The position numbers were made by a program, and so were the translations under genes. The notes beneath the pieces are model-generated. The model searched no databases. It had not been told where the DNA came from and saw nothing but the letters and a program-made list of their open reading frames with translations. A DNA stretch of 20,189 nucleotides from Actinomycetota bacterium (GTDB lineage: Bacteria > Actinomycetota > Actinomycetes > S36-B12 > UBA10799): NCBI GenBank assembly GCA_030837445.1, contig JAUPKM010000259.1, positions 1-20,189 of the forward strand, written 5' to 3'. Shown here in pieces: positions 7,988 through 15,902 of the stretch (the first letter of the stretch is position 1; every line of letters begins with the position of its first letter).

Positions 7988-9301
7988 GTGTCCACCAAGA
8001 TCCCACTCCGAACCCGGGCCGCCGTCGTCGCGGGCAAGGCCGCCGGCGTGGTGTCCCGTGCGGCCGGCAGGGGCGAGGGACTGATCATCGGCGGAAAAGT
8101 GATCATGCGGCTATCGCCTCAGGCCATGAGCGATCTTGCAGGGGACCGCGTCGCCGCCCTGGTCTCGGCCACCAACGGCAAGACTTCCACCACCCGGTTG
8201 CTGGCAGCGGCGGTCTCGCAACAGGGCCCGGTCGTGACCCAGCCGACCGGCGCGAACATGACCGATGGTGTGCTCTCCGCGCTAGCCCACGGAATGCCCG
8301 AGGCGTTGGCGGTGCTTGAGGTCGATGAGGCCTATCTGCCGCGTATCCTGACGGCCGCCCGGCCACAGGCCCTGCTACTCGGGGCGCTGACCCGCGACCA
8401 GCTCGACCGGATGAACGAAGTCGCGATGGTGGCGCGCAACTGGCGGGCAATGCTGGAGACCGTCCCTGACCGCACCACAGTGGTGGTCAATTGCGACGAT
8501 CCGATTGCCACCTGGTCAGCCTGGCGGGCCCCGCGGGTGATCTGGGTAGCCGCTGGCCAGAACTGGACAGCTGACGCCAGCGTCTGTCTGGAGTGCGGCG
8601 CGCTGATGCGGTTCGACGCCGACGGCTGGGCCTGCACCTCCTGCACCTTTGCCCGGCCCGCGCCGACGTGGCGGTTTGTCGACCACAGCGGCCGCTGGAG
8701 CGCCGCCGGCCCGGACGGCGAGTACGACCTGTCGGAGCTGGGTTTGCCCGGTTGGTTCAACGCGGCCAACGCGACCGTTGCGCTTGCCGCTGCGACCGAC
8801 GTGCTCGGACTCGACCCCGTCGCCTCGGTCGCCCAGATGCGAGGTGTCACGGCGGTGTCCGGGCGCTATCAGGAGCTCGACATCGGAGCGCTGCGGGTGC
8901 GGTTGCTGTTGGCCAAGAACCCCGCTTCCTGGTCCGAACTGCTGACCGTGATGCCGCCCGCCCCCACCCCGGTGATTATCACCATCAACGCCAACGCCGC
9001 CGACGGTCGCGATCCATCGTGGCTGTGGGACGTACCGTTCGAGAAGTTGCGGGGACGCACGGTGATCGCGACCGGCGACCGCCGCTTCGACCTTGCCGTC
9101 CGGCTGCTGCACGCCGATGTGGACCACCTCGTAGTGGAGGACCCGTACGACTCTGTCGCGGCACTGCCGCAGGAGGCACGAGATCTCGCTGTGATCGACT
9201 GCGCAGCCACCTACACCGCCTTTCACGGTCTACGCACTCGTGCCGACGCCCGCACTGAACCGACCAGCACGCGCAGCCGCGCCGGCAGCAGTGCCCGATG
9301 A
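7988..9301 (+). CDS. murT: Lipid II isoglutaminyl synthase, Mur-ligase-like subunit MurT
   Basis: MurT (437 residues) works with GatD to convert the D-glutamate alpha-carboxylate of the lipid II stem peptide to D-isoglutamine, using ATP and glutamine-derived ammonia at the inner face of the membrane. A Mur-ligase central domain carries the P-loop NGKTSTT (residues 63-69). Inserted in it is a zinc-ribbon of the MurT type with C200, C203, C216 and C219. The C-terminal part (from about 300) is the DUF1727-type domain ending in YTAFHGLR. Length matches characterised MurT proteins. GTG at 7988 is chosen because the N-terminus then aligns with the family and a -10 box is positioned for a leaderless mRNA. 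gatD starts 25 bp after the stop. Confidence 0.94.
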   Translation: MSTKIPLRTRAAVVAGKAAGVVSRAAGRGEGLIIGGKVIMRLSPQAMSDLAGDRVAALVSATNGKTSTTRLLAAAVSQQGPVVTQPTGANMTDGVLSALAHGMPEALAVLEVDEAYLPRILTAARPQALLLGALTRDQLDRMNEVAMVARNWRAMLETVPDRTTVVVNCDDPIATWSAWRAPRVIWVAAGQNWTADASVCLECGALMRFDADGWACTSCTFARPAPTWRFVDHSGRWSAAGPDGEYDLSELGLPGWFNAANATVALAAATDVLGLDPVASVAQMRGVTAVSGRYQELDIGALRVRLLLAKNPASWSELLTVMPPAPTPVIITINANAADGRDPSWLWDVPFEKLRGRTVIATGDRRFDLAVRLLHADVDHLVVEDPYDSVAALPQEARDLAVIDCAATYTAFHGLRTRADARTEPTSTRSRAGSSAR

Positions 9302-9326
9302 ATCCGCTCGGTTCCGGGAGCCTCCG

Positions 9327-10046
9327 ATGACGATCACAATCGTCTCCATCTACCCAGCCCTGCTGGGCACCTACGGCGACGCCGGGAACGTGCTGGCGCT
9401 GCGACACCGGGCCGGGCTGCACGGGCTGGCCACGGAAGTGGTGAACGTGGCGGCAGGTGAACCGATCCCCGCGGGCGGCGACCTGTACGTCCTCGGTGGC
9501 GGTGAGGACTCCGCGCAGACCGCCGCTGCCAGGGGGATCCGCGCCGACGGCTCGCTCCGAACCGCGTTCGAGCGGGGGGCCGCGCTGCTCGCCGTCTGCG
9601 CGGGCTATCAGCTCCTGGGCGAGTACTTCCCCGATGCGACAGGTGCGCCGGCCGAGGGGCTTGGATTCATCGATCTCCGGACCGATCGGCTCCCCCGCCG
9701 CGCCGTGGGCGAACTCGCTGCCGACCCGCAACTTCCGGGTCTACCCAGGCTGACCGGATACGAGAACCACGGCGGTGCCACCCACCGCGGCCCGGGTGTC
9801 GAGCCGCTGGCCGCCGTGGTCGCCGGGGTCGGCAACGGTGACGGCACAGAGGGCGCCATCGCTGGCCACGTGATCGGCACCTACCTGCACGGACCTGGCC
9901 TTGCCCGAAATCCGGCGGTTGCCGACCTGCTGCTGAGCTGGTGCGTCGGTGAGACGCTTGAGCCGCTGTTGGAGCCCGATGTGGAGGCACTACGGGAGGA
10001 GCGGCTGCGTTCCGTCCTCGGCGACGGCTGGAACCGCCCTGGCTGA
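9327..10046 (+). CDS. gatD: Lipid II isoglutaminyl synthase, glutaminase subunit GatD
   Basis: GatD (239 residues) is a class I, cobyric-acid-synthase-like glutamine amidotransferase that supplies ammonia to MurT. The nucleophile is C91 in AVCAGYQLLGEYF and the catalytic histidine is H188 in GTYLHGPGLARNP; these nearly match C94 and H189 of Staphylococcus aureus GatD as I recall them. The ATG at 9327 is chosen because MTITIVSIYPALLGTYGD is the expected family N-terminus and GGGAG lies about 8 bases upstream; the frame is open further upstream only over the murT end. murT and gatD are surely one operon. The last 57 bp overlap the end of the convergent ABC-F gene, so no intergenic terminator exists between them. 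Confidence 0.93.
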   Translation: MTITIVSIYPALLGTYGDAGNVLALRHRAGLHGLATEVVNVAAGEPIPAGGDLYVLGGGEDSAQTAAARGIRADGSLRTAFERGAALLAVCAGYQLLGEYFPDATGAPAEGLGFIDLRTDRLPRRAVGELAADPQLPGLPRLTGYENHGGATHRGPGVEPLAAVVAGVGNGDGTEGAIAGHVIGTYLHGPGLARNPAVADLLLSWCVGETLEPLLEPDVEALREERLRSVLGDGWNRPG

Positions 10047-11777
10047 AGTTGGCCGCCCCGCGGCCGCGGCCGCCAGGTCCAGCTCGCGGGTGAACCCAAC
10101 GGAGTTGAGTAGTTCGGTGTCGTGACTGATCAGGACCAACGCGCCCCGGTAGTCCACCAGGGCCTGCTGAAGCGCCTCGATCGCGCGCACGTCCAGGTGG
10201 TTCGTGGGCTCGTCGAGCACCAGCAGATGTGACGGTCGCACCGATAACACCGCCAACAGAGCCCGAGTCCGCTCACCCGGGGACAATGCCGACCAACGCT
10301 GACCCACGTCGTCCGACCCGAGGCCGAACTTCGCGAGCAAGGTGCGGGTGTCGGCTTCGGTCTGGTTCGTCACGCCGCCCACCAGGGTCAACAGAGTCCC
10401 GAGTTCCGGATGCGAGCCGCCACCCAGCGAGTCCGCGCCGCCGCGCGGAGCGACGTCCGGGGGTGCGATGCAGGCGAGCGACCGGTCCTGGTCAAGCAGC
10501 CCGACCCGCACCCCCGGACCGAGCCACGCCTCCCCGGCCGTCACAGCCGCCCGCCCCAGCAACGCCGCGACCAGCGTCGACTTGCCCGAACCGTTGGGAC
10601 CTCGCAACAGCAGGCGATCACCCTGGCAGACCGTCAGGTCCACTGGTCCGATCGCGACGTCCGCCAACTCAACGCTCCCGCCGCGAAGAGCCGCTACCAC
10701 CTCGGGTCCAGGCGCATCCGGCTCCGCAAACCGCAGTTTCAACTGCCACTGCTTGCGCAGGCCCTCTTCCACGGATATTGCGGCTGCGGCCCGCTCCAAC
10801 CGGGCGGCGGTCGCGGCACCGGCGCTGGCCCCGTCACGCATCGCATTGCGGGTGAGCTTGTCGACCTGGCCAGCCGCGTATTTCCGGTCAGCAGTGGCCG
10901 CACCACGGCCACTGCTGGCGCGAGCGGCGCGGGCCCGAGCCTGCAGGGCAGCAACCGACTCGCGACTCTGCTGCTGGGCGGCGGCGGCTTGGTCGTGCGC
11001 CCGTGCCCGTTCCCGACGCCAGGCTTCAAAGCCGCCCTCGAACCTGCTCACCTTCGACAGCACCGGATCGAATTCCAGGATCCCGGTGGTGACATCGGCA
11101 AGGAACGACCGATCGTGGCTCACCAGGGCGACTGGGGTGCGGGCGTGGATCACGAAGGATCGCAACCACGCCAACCCATCCTGGTCAAGGTCATTGGTCG
11201 GCTCGTCCAGCAGCAACACGTCGAATTGGCTGAGCAGAATCCCCGCCAGCCCCAATCGAGCCGCCTCCCCACCGGAGAGCGTGCCGGCGATTCGCTCCAA
11301 CGAGACGGTCAGTCCGAGATCGGCCAGCACTCGCGCCGCCCGATCGGGCAGGTCCGCACCGCCGAGCCGCAGCCACTCCTCCAGCGCGCGGCTGTAGTCC
11401 TCCGCGGCCGCCTCCGCCGAGGATTGACCGTTTGCGGCGTTCGCCAACCCGGCCGCGGACTGCTCCATCCGGGTCTGCGCGGCGGCCACCCCGGTGCGGT
11501 CGGCCAGCACCCCGAGGGCGGTCATTGCAGCTTCGCGGTGCGCCACCCGCAGTTGGGGAAGGTACCCGACGACGGCCTGCATCGGTGACACGACCACCTC
11601 GCCCGCAGCCTGCCGAACCTGCCCCGCCAACACCCGCAGCAGTGTCGTCTTCCCACATCCGTTGGGGCCCAGCACGGCGATCCGGTCGCCGTCGGCGAGG
11701 GTGAAGTCGATGCCCTCGGCCAACACCCGCGAGCCGACCTCCAGCATCAGAGATCGGGCGGTCAGCGCAGCCGACAC
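9990..11777 (-). CDS. ABC-F family ATPase (two ABC domains, no membrane part)
   Basis: This 595-residue protein has two ABC cassettes in one chain and no transmembrane segment, the hallmark of ABC-F translation factors that act at the ribosomal E site. Domain 1 shows GPNGCGKTT (residues 37-45), LSGGEAARLGLA and VLLLDEPTNDLD. An Arg/Ala-rich linker (about 240-340) follows. Domain 2 shows GPNGSGKST, LSPGERTRALLA and LLVLDEPTNHLD. Members include EttA/Uup-type housekeeping factors and antibiotic resistance proteins; which applies here is not clear. The GTG start at 11777 gives a normal N-terminal cassette but has no Shine-Dalgarno sequence. The thioredoxin gene ends 42 bp upstream, so the two may be cotranscribed. 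The 3' end overlaps gatD by 57 bp. A rare TTA codon lies at 10245-10247. Confidence 0.9.
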   Translation of the reverse strand: MSAALTARSLMLEVGSRVLAEGIDFTLADGDRIAVLGPNGCGKTTLLRVLAGQVRQAAGEVVVSPMQAVVGYLPQLRVAHREAAMTALGVLADRTGVAAAQTRMEQSAAGLANAANGQSSAEAAAEDYSRALEEWLRLGGADLPDRAARVLADLGLTVSLERIAGTLSGGEAARLGLAGILLSQFDVLLLDEPTNDLDQDGLAWLRSFVIHARTPVALVSHDRSFLADVTTGILEFDPVLSKVSRFEGGFEAWRRERARAHDQAAAAQQQSRESVAALQARARAARASSGRGAATADRKYAAGQVDKLTRNAMRDGASAGAATAARLERAAAAISVEEGLRKQWQLKLRFAEPDAPGPEVVAALRGGSVELADVAIGPVDLTVCQGDRLLLRGPNGSGKSTLVAALLGRAAVTAGEAWLGPGVRVGLLDQDRSLACIAPPDVAPRGGADSLGGGSHPELGTLLTLVGGVTNQTEADTRTLLAKFGLGSDDVGQRWSALSPGERTRALLAVLSVRPSHLLVLDEPTNHLDVRAIEALQQALVDYRGALVLISHDTELLNSVGFTRELDLAAAAAGRPTSARAVPAVAEDGTQPLLP

Positions 11778-11819
11778 CAGGAACTCAACGACTCAACAAA
11801 TCTCACCCAGGCGTCTGCG

Positions 11820-12791
11820 CTAGAACAGCGCGGCCGCGAGGGATCGCCGGGCGGCAGTCACAGCGGGGTCGTCGGCCGGCGCCATCTCGAATAGCGCCAC
11901 CAGTGCGGCCCGCGCCCGGTCCCGCTCCTCCCCCGCAGACAGCCGGACAGCCTGGATCAACCTTGCATAGGCACGCTCCGCGTCACCGTTGGCCAGATTG
12001 ACGTCGGCGGCCACGATGGCCTTGTCGATGTCTCCAGGCGCGGAGTCGCTAGCTTGCAGGGCCGCTGTGAAGTCGACTCCCTCGACGCGTCGCTGGAGAC
12101 GGACGAGCGCGACACCAGCGGTGGCGTCTGAGTCGCCCGGGTCAGCGGTCAGGATGTCCAGGTAGGCCTTTTCTGCGGCGTCCCAGTCGCCGACGGCAAC
12201 CGCTTCCGCCGCCACGTCCAACCGCAGGTCACCTTCGTCCTCCTCAGCAGCGGGCGCGGCCTCCCCACTTGTCTCCGCCAACGGGGCCCCGACCGCGACC
12301 CCCGAAACGCCATTCTCCGCAGCAACCCGCAGCAACTCCTCCAGGTACTGGCGCACCTCAGGCTCCGGTAGCGCTCCTTGGAAAAGCGGAATCGGTTGAC
12401 CCTTGATCAACGCAAAGACGCTGGGGATGCTCTGCACCTTGAAGGCCGCCGCGATCTCCTGCTCGGCGTCCACATCGACCTTCGCCAGGACAAACCTGCC
12501 GGCGTATTCGGCGGCCAACCGCTCGAGCACCGGGCTGAGGGTCTTGCACGGACCACACCAATCCGCCCACAGATCCAGCACCACCGGGACTGTCATTGAC
12601 TGCTCCAGCACCTGGGCCTGGAAACTCTCCGCGCCGACATCGATCACAAAACTGGCGGCAGCGCCCGCCGGCGCGTTCGCTCTGGCTTCTTTGGCCTCCC
12701 GCGCCCGGGCAAGGGCACCGAGGTCGACAGCGCCGCGCAGGGCCGTCGGATTCATCCCACCGGGGGCGGCTGGTTGTCGAGGTGTACTCAT
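11820..12791 (-). CDS. Thioredoxin-domain protein with C-terminal TPR (CnoX/YbbN-like)
   Basis: The protein has 323 residues. After a probably disordered Ala/Pro-rich N-terminus (1-45), a thioredoxin fold spans about 47-155 with the redox motif WCGPC (C79, C82) inside LDLWADWCGPC and a SIPSVFALIKGQP segment containing the cis-proline. The C-terminal half (about 190-323) is helical with alanine-rich repeats like the TPR-type region of CnoX/YbbN, which acts as a redox-linked holdase that passes clients to DnaK or GroEL. Many homologues have SXXC, so the intact CXXC suggests redox activity; that is inference. The ATG at 12791 is chosen because a -10 box lies exactly seven bases upstream. A second ATG, 12 codons in (MNPTALRG), is possible. 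It is preceded on the same strand by icmA (103 bp gap). Confidence 0.88.
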   Translation of the reverse strand: MSTPRQPAAPGGMNPTALRGAVDLGALARAREAKEARANAPAGAAASFVIDVGAESFQAQVLEQSMTVPVVLDLWADWCGPCKTLSPVLERLAAEYAGRFVLAKVDVDAEQEIAAAFKVQSIPSVFALIKGQPIPLFQGALPEPEVRQYLEELLRVAAENGVSGVAVGAPLAETSGEAAPAAEEDEGDLRLDVAAEAVAVGDWDAAEKAYLDILTADPGDSDATAGVALVRLQRRVEGVDFTAALQASDSAPGDIDKAIVAADVNLANGDAERAYARLIQAVRLSAGEERDRARAALVALFEMAPADDPAVTAARRSLAAALF

Positions 12792-12797
12792 GGGGAC

Positions 12798-12803
12798 ATT
12801 CTG
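12798..12803 (-). promoter_or_regulatory. -10 box (CAGAAT) for a probable leaderless thioredoxin-gene transcript
   Basis: On the minus strand CAGAAT is followed by six bases (GTCCCC) and then the ATG at 12791. It keeps the key A at position 2 and T at position 6. No Shine-Dalgarno sequence is present. Spacing equals that before glgE and murT. Confidence 0.45.
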
Positions 12804-12894
12804 GCATCGCACCCGTCGCGCGCCACGCAGGCGGCACGCGTTCCGCAACAACCGGCCAGCGAACAAGCGGCCGCCGGGATCCCTTCGACCGACC

Positions 12895-14604
12895 TCAGAT
12901 CCGCGCTGGTTCCCGGTACTCCCCCCACACGACCCTCAGGGCGTCGCAAATTTCACCGAGCGTGGCCTCTTCCCGGGCGGCATCGATGATCAGCGGGATC
13001 AGATTCTGCTCCGTCTGCGACGCGGCCACCAGCGCCCGCAAGGCCGCCTCCACTTGTACCTCGTCCCGCCCAGCGCGACGGGTGGCAAGCGCAGCCACCT
13101 GGGCGCGCTCCACCTCGTGACTCACCCGCAAGATCTCCAGTGGCGCCTCGATCGTGTCGGTGTTCACCGTGACGCCAACCTGGTGCTTGCGACCGTCCTC
13201 GAGTGCCAACTGGTAGACGTAGGCGGATTCGGCGATCTCGCTGCTGAACCAACCCTCCTCGATCCCGTGCAGGATGCCGGCCGTCATCGGCCCGATCGGG
13301 TGCGGGTTGTCCTCATCTGCCCCACCCATCTTGATGATCTTCGCGAAGATCGCCTCGGCCTCGGCTTCGATCCGGTCGGTGAGGGCCTCGACGTACCACG
13401 AGCCACCCAGCGGGTCCGCCACGTTGGTCACGCCGGTCTCGGACATGATCACCTGCTGGGTCCGCAGGGCGATCTCGGCGGCCTTTTCCGACGGCAGCGC
13501 GAGCACCTCGTCCAGTGCATTGGTGTGCAACGAATTGGTGCCCCCGAGGACGCCCGCGAGGGCCTCGATCGCGGTCCGCACGATGTTGTTGTCGGGCTGC
13601 GGGGCCGTCAGCGAGACTCCGGCGGTCTGAGTGTGGAACCGCAGCCACATGGCGCGCTCGTCGGTGGCACCGTAGACATCCCGAAGCCAACGGGCCCAGA
13701 TCCTCCTGGCCGCGCGGAACTTCGCGATCTCCTCAAAGAAGTCGAGGTGAGCGTCGAAGAAGAACGACAACCCGGGGGCGAACGAGTTCACCGCCAGACC
13801 GCGGGACAGGCCCAGCTCGACGTAACCGAAACCATCCGCCAGCGTGAAGGCCAGCTCCTGTGCGGCAGTCGACCCCGCTTCCCGAATGTGGTAGCCGGAC
13901 ACGCTCAGCGGCTTGTAGCGGGGCATCTCCGCGTCGGTGTACGCCATCAGGTCGCCGATCAGGCGCAGGTGCGGCTCCGGTGGGAAGATCCACTCCTTCT
14001 GTGCGATGTACTCCTTGAAGATGTCCGTCTGCAGGGTGCCGTCAAGTTGGGACGGAGAGAAGCCCTGTCGCTCGGCCGCCACCAGGTACATGCAGAAGAT
14101 GGGAACCGCGGGACCTGAGATCGTCATCGAGGTCGTCGTCTCCCCGAGTGGGATCCCGTTGAACAGCACGTCCATATCGGCGGCCGAGTCGATCGCGACG
14201 CCGCAGTGTCCCACCTCCCCAAGCGCGAGCGCGTCGTCGGAATCCCGCCCCATCAACGTCGGCATGTCGAATGCGACCGACAACCCACCGCCACCACCGG
14301 CCAGAATCATCCGGTACCGCTCGTTGGTCTGCTCCGCATTGCCGAAGCCGGCGAACTGTCGGATCGTCCAAGTGCGGCCCCGATAGCCCGCCGGGTACAA
14401 CCCACGCGTGAACGGGAACTCGCCCGGCCACCCGATCCGCTCGAATCCCGGATAGTCGGTATCCGCCGGGGGGCCGTAGACCGGGTCCACCGCGGTGCCG
14501 CTGAGGGTGGTGAAGTCCGCGTCTCGCACCCTGCCCGAGGTGCGTGCCATCTCATAGCGCTGCGCCCAGCGCCGCCGACCGGCGTCGATCTCTTCGCTGT
14601 CCAT
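12895..14604 (-). CDS. icmA: Isobutyryl-CoA mutase large subunit IcmA
   Basis: This 569-residue acyl-CoA mutase lacks the C-terminal B12-binding domain of methylmalonyl-CoA mutase, so it needs a separate small subunit (IcmB), not seen here. It interconverts isobutyryl-CoA and n-butyryl-CoA by a coenzyme B12 radical rearrangement. Specificity can be read from the active site: F84 in IRQFAGF and Q202 in YIAQKEW stand where methylmalonyl-CoA mutase has Tyr89 and Arg207. Both pairs are 118 residues apart. A111 (where 2-hydroxyisobutyryl-CoA mutase has Asp117) argues against that enzyme. Length matches Streptomyces IcmA (about 566). The ATG at 14604 has a modest GAGGG upstream. The meaB and thiolase genes upstream on the same strand support an acyl-CoA role. 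Confidence 0.9.
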   Translation of the reverse strand: MDSEEIDAGRRRWAQRYEMARTSGRVRDADFTTLSGTAVDPVYGPPADTDYPGFERIGWPGEFPFTRGLYPAGYRGRTWTIRQFAGFGNAEQTNERYRMILAGGGGGLSVAFDMPTLMGRDSDDALALGEVGHCGVAIDSAADMDVLFNGIPLGETTTSMTISGPAVPIFCMYLVAAERQGFSPSQLDGTLQTDIFKEYIAQKEWIFPPEPHLRLIGDLMAYTDAEMPRYKPLSVSGYHIREAGSTAAQELAFTLADGFGYVELGLSRGLAVNSFAPGLSFFFDAHLDFFEEIAKFRAARRIWARWLRDVYGATDERAMWLRFHTQTAGVSLTAPQPDNNIVRTAIEALAGVLGGTNSLHTNALDEVLALPSEKAAEIALRTQQVIMSETGVTNVADPLGGSWYVEALTDRIEAEAEAIFAKIIKMGGADEDNPHPIGPMTAGILHGIEEGWFSSEIAESAYVYQLALEDGRKHQVGVTVNTDTIEAPLEILRVSHEVERAQVAALATRRAGRDEVQVEAALRALVAASQTEQNLIPLIIDAAREEATLGEICDALRVVWGEYREPARI

Positions 14605-14614
14605 AGTGGCCCTC

Positions 14615-14620
14615 AGCGTA
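14615..14620 (-). promoter_or_regulatory. Possible -10 box (TACGCT) for icmA
   Basis: On the minus strand TACGCT fits TANNNT and ends ten bases before the ATG at 14604, which would give a leader of only a few bases. No -35 box is recognised. The GAGGG between them could alternatively act as a ribosome binding site on a longer transcript. Confidence 0.35.
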
Positions 14621-14734
14621 GCCGGGGGTCGCGAGTGTGGCTTGAGGCGGTGAGCGACCGGCGGGCGCGCTTCGGATGGCGGCTCGGAAGGGGGGCCATG
14701 TCCCTTGTGGACTCCAAGAACCGATCAATCCGAC

Positions 14735-14756
14735 GACACGCCGTCGACACGCCGTC
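14735..14756. repeat. Tandem 11-bp repeat, left flank of the DUF559 gene
   Basis: GACACGCCGTC occurs twice in immediate succession. A near-identical pair (GACACGCCGC twice) lies in inverted orientation at 15832-15851, on the other side of the DUF559 gene. The two sites differ essentially by a one-base indel per unit. Confidence 0.75.
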
Positions 14757-14797
14757 AGCAAGCGGACTTCTGGCTGCCTCGGAGTGCACACAGGACA

Positions 14798-15721
14798 TCA
14801 CTGGCCCCAGGGCAGCCCCAGCTCCTCCGCGCGACTTCGGAGGTTGGCCTCCGTTTGGGCGACAACCCACTCGGGTTGGCCGAAGACCTGCGCCGCCGAG
14901 AAGCGAATCAGCACTATCCCCGCCCGATGGATGAGGTTCTGTCTGTGTTCGTCTAGATCAAACGCCGCCGACTGTGCGTGGACGCTCCGACCATCAATCT
15001 CAGCCCCCAGCCGGAACTCGCGCCACAGCCCATCCACGATGCGAATACCCTCGTCCGTCTCGACCGGAAAGTTGAGTTCCGGCGCCGGCAACCGCGCGGA
15101 CACCACAGCACGCCAGAAGCAGGCTTCAGCACCGGATGCCGCCCCGGCCCGCAATTCCTCGAGCAGCAGGTCGAAACTGGCTACACCCCTGCCGGTCGGT
15201 ATCCGCACGGCCGCCAGTTCGTCAAGTCGGATCAGTCCCCGGGTGACGGCGTCAGCCCCGATACAACGAACATCATTGAGAGGCAGCACTCGTAGCAAGT
15301 CCGCGATCGTCGGCGCCAGCGCCACGACCGGCAGCCCCGCGATGTCGATTGTCGGGCGAGGCTGCCGGTGCTGATGGACCTGCAGGCTTGGTTGCTTCTT
15401 CAGATGCCGCCCGTGCCGAACGGAGACATGGACATCACTCCCGGGCAGTGGAGATGGAGCAAGCCCGAAGAGAGCCAACGCTGTGCCGTGCGACACGCAG
15501 GCGCCGTCGCCGGCGTACACCAGTCCAGCGCGGACTTGACCCCAGTAGGTCTGCGTCGCCCCGGGGTTGCACACCACTCCCGGGAGCGGCTCCTCCAAAC
15601 GGCCCTCTGCCAGCCGACGGTGCAACCAACGCGACCCCACCCCGGCGGCCAACAATTCCCGCCTCGACGCGATCCCGCCCCGGATCCCAAGAACGCGCTG
15701 CGCAACAGTCGCTGAGTCCAC
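14798..15721 (-). CDS. Second winged-helix (AbiEi-like) plus DUF559 Vsr-fold protein
   Basis: With the GTG start at 15721 this protein has 307 residues, close to the 316 of the relative at 6871-7821. The N-terminus (about 5-50: RVLGIRGGIASRRELLAAG, then SRWLHRRLAEGRLEEPLPGVV) resembles the winged-helix region of AbiEi-type proteins. The C-terminus has the DUF559 pattern: E199 (GAEACF), D230 (RIVDGLW), E241 and D243 (GAEIDGRSVH), then IVLIRFSA. D-to-E spacing (11) and E-to-D spacing (2) are the same as in the relative. The frame is open to a GTG at 15889, but the extra 56 residues have no counterpart in the relative and look non-coding. It separates meaB from icmA. Function is unknown; nuclease activity would be inference. 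Confidence 0.75.
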   Translation of the reverse strand: MDSATVAQRVLGIRGGIASRRELLAAGVGSRWLHRRLAEGRLEEPLPGVVCNPGATQTYWGQVRAGLVYAGDGACVSHGTALALFGLAPSPLPGSDVHVSVRHGRHLKKQPSLQVHQHRQPRPTIDIAGLPVVALAPTIADLLRVLPLNDVRCIGADAVTRGLIRLDELAAVRIPTGRGVASFDLLLEELRAGAASGAEACFWRAVVSARLPAPELNFPVETDEGIRIVDGLWREFRLGAEIDGRSVHAQSAAFDLDEHRQNLIHRAGIVLIRFSAAQVFGQPEWVVAQTEANLRSRAEELGLPWGQ

Positions 15722-15831
15722 GCAGATGAGCCTGAACTGTGCCGGGCGGTTGGCGCAACGCCTTCGAACCAGCTGTGGACACCCACCGATGTCATTTGTG
15801 CAGTCCCCGATCTCCTGATGTCCCCACAACC

Positions 15832-15851
15832 GCGGCGTGTCGCGGCGTGTC
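15832..15851. repeat. Tandem 10-bp repeat, right flank of the DUF559 gene
   Basis: Read on the minus strand, GACACGCCGC occurs twice in tandem. It is the inverted partner of the GACACGCCGTC pair at 14735-14756. Together they bracket a segment of about 1.1 kb holding one gene. Confidence 0.75.
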
Positions 15852-15902
15852 GCGGCCAGCAGCACATTCGTGGAGTGCCCACGTGACACCGAGCCCCGCC
15901 CA

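Noticed and set aside
12403..14118. 571-codon open frame antisense to icmA
   Set aside because: It runs across the start of the thioredoxin gene and the mutase gene, has Arg/Pro/Gly-rich low-complexity translation and no domain. GC-rich codon bias opens such shadow frames.
12895..14604. Methylmalonyl-CoA mutase MutB
   Set aside because: No B12-binding domain, and the carboxylate-binding Tyr and Arg are replaced by Phe and Gln.
15722..15889. 56-residue N-terminal extension of the second DUF559 protein
   Set aside because: No counterpart in the relative at 6871-7821, and the region contains short tandem repeats; the GTG at 15721 aligns the two winged-helix starts.
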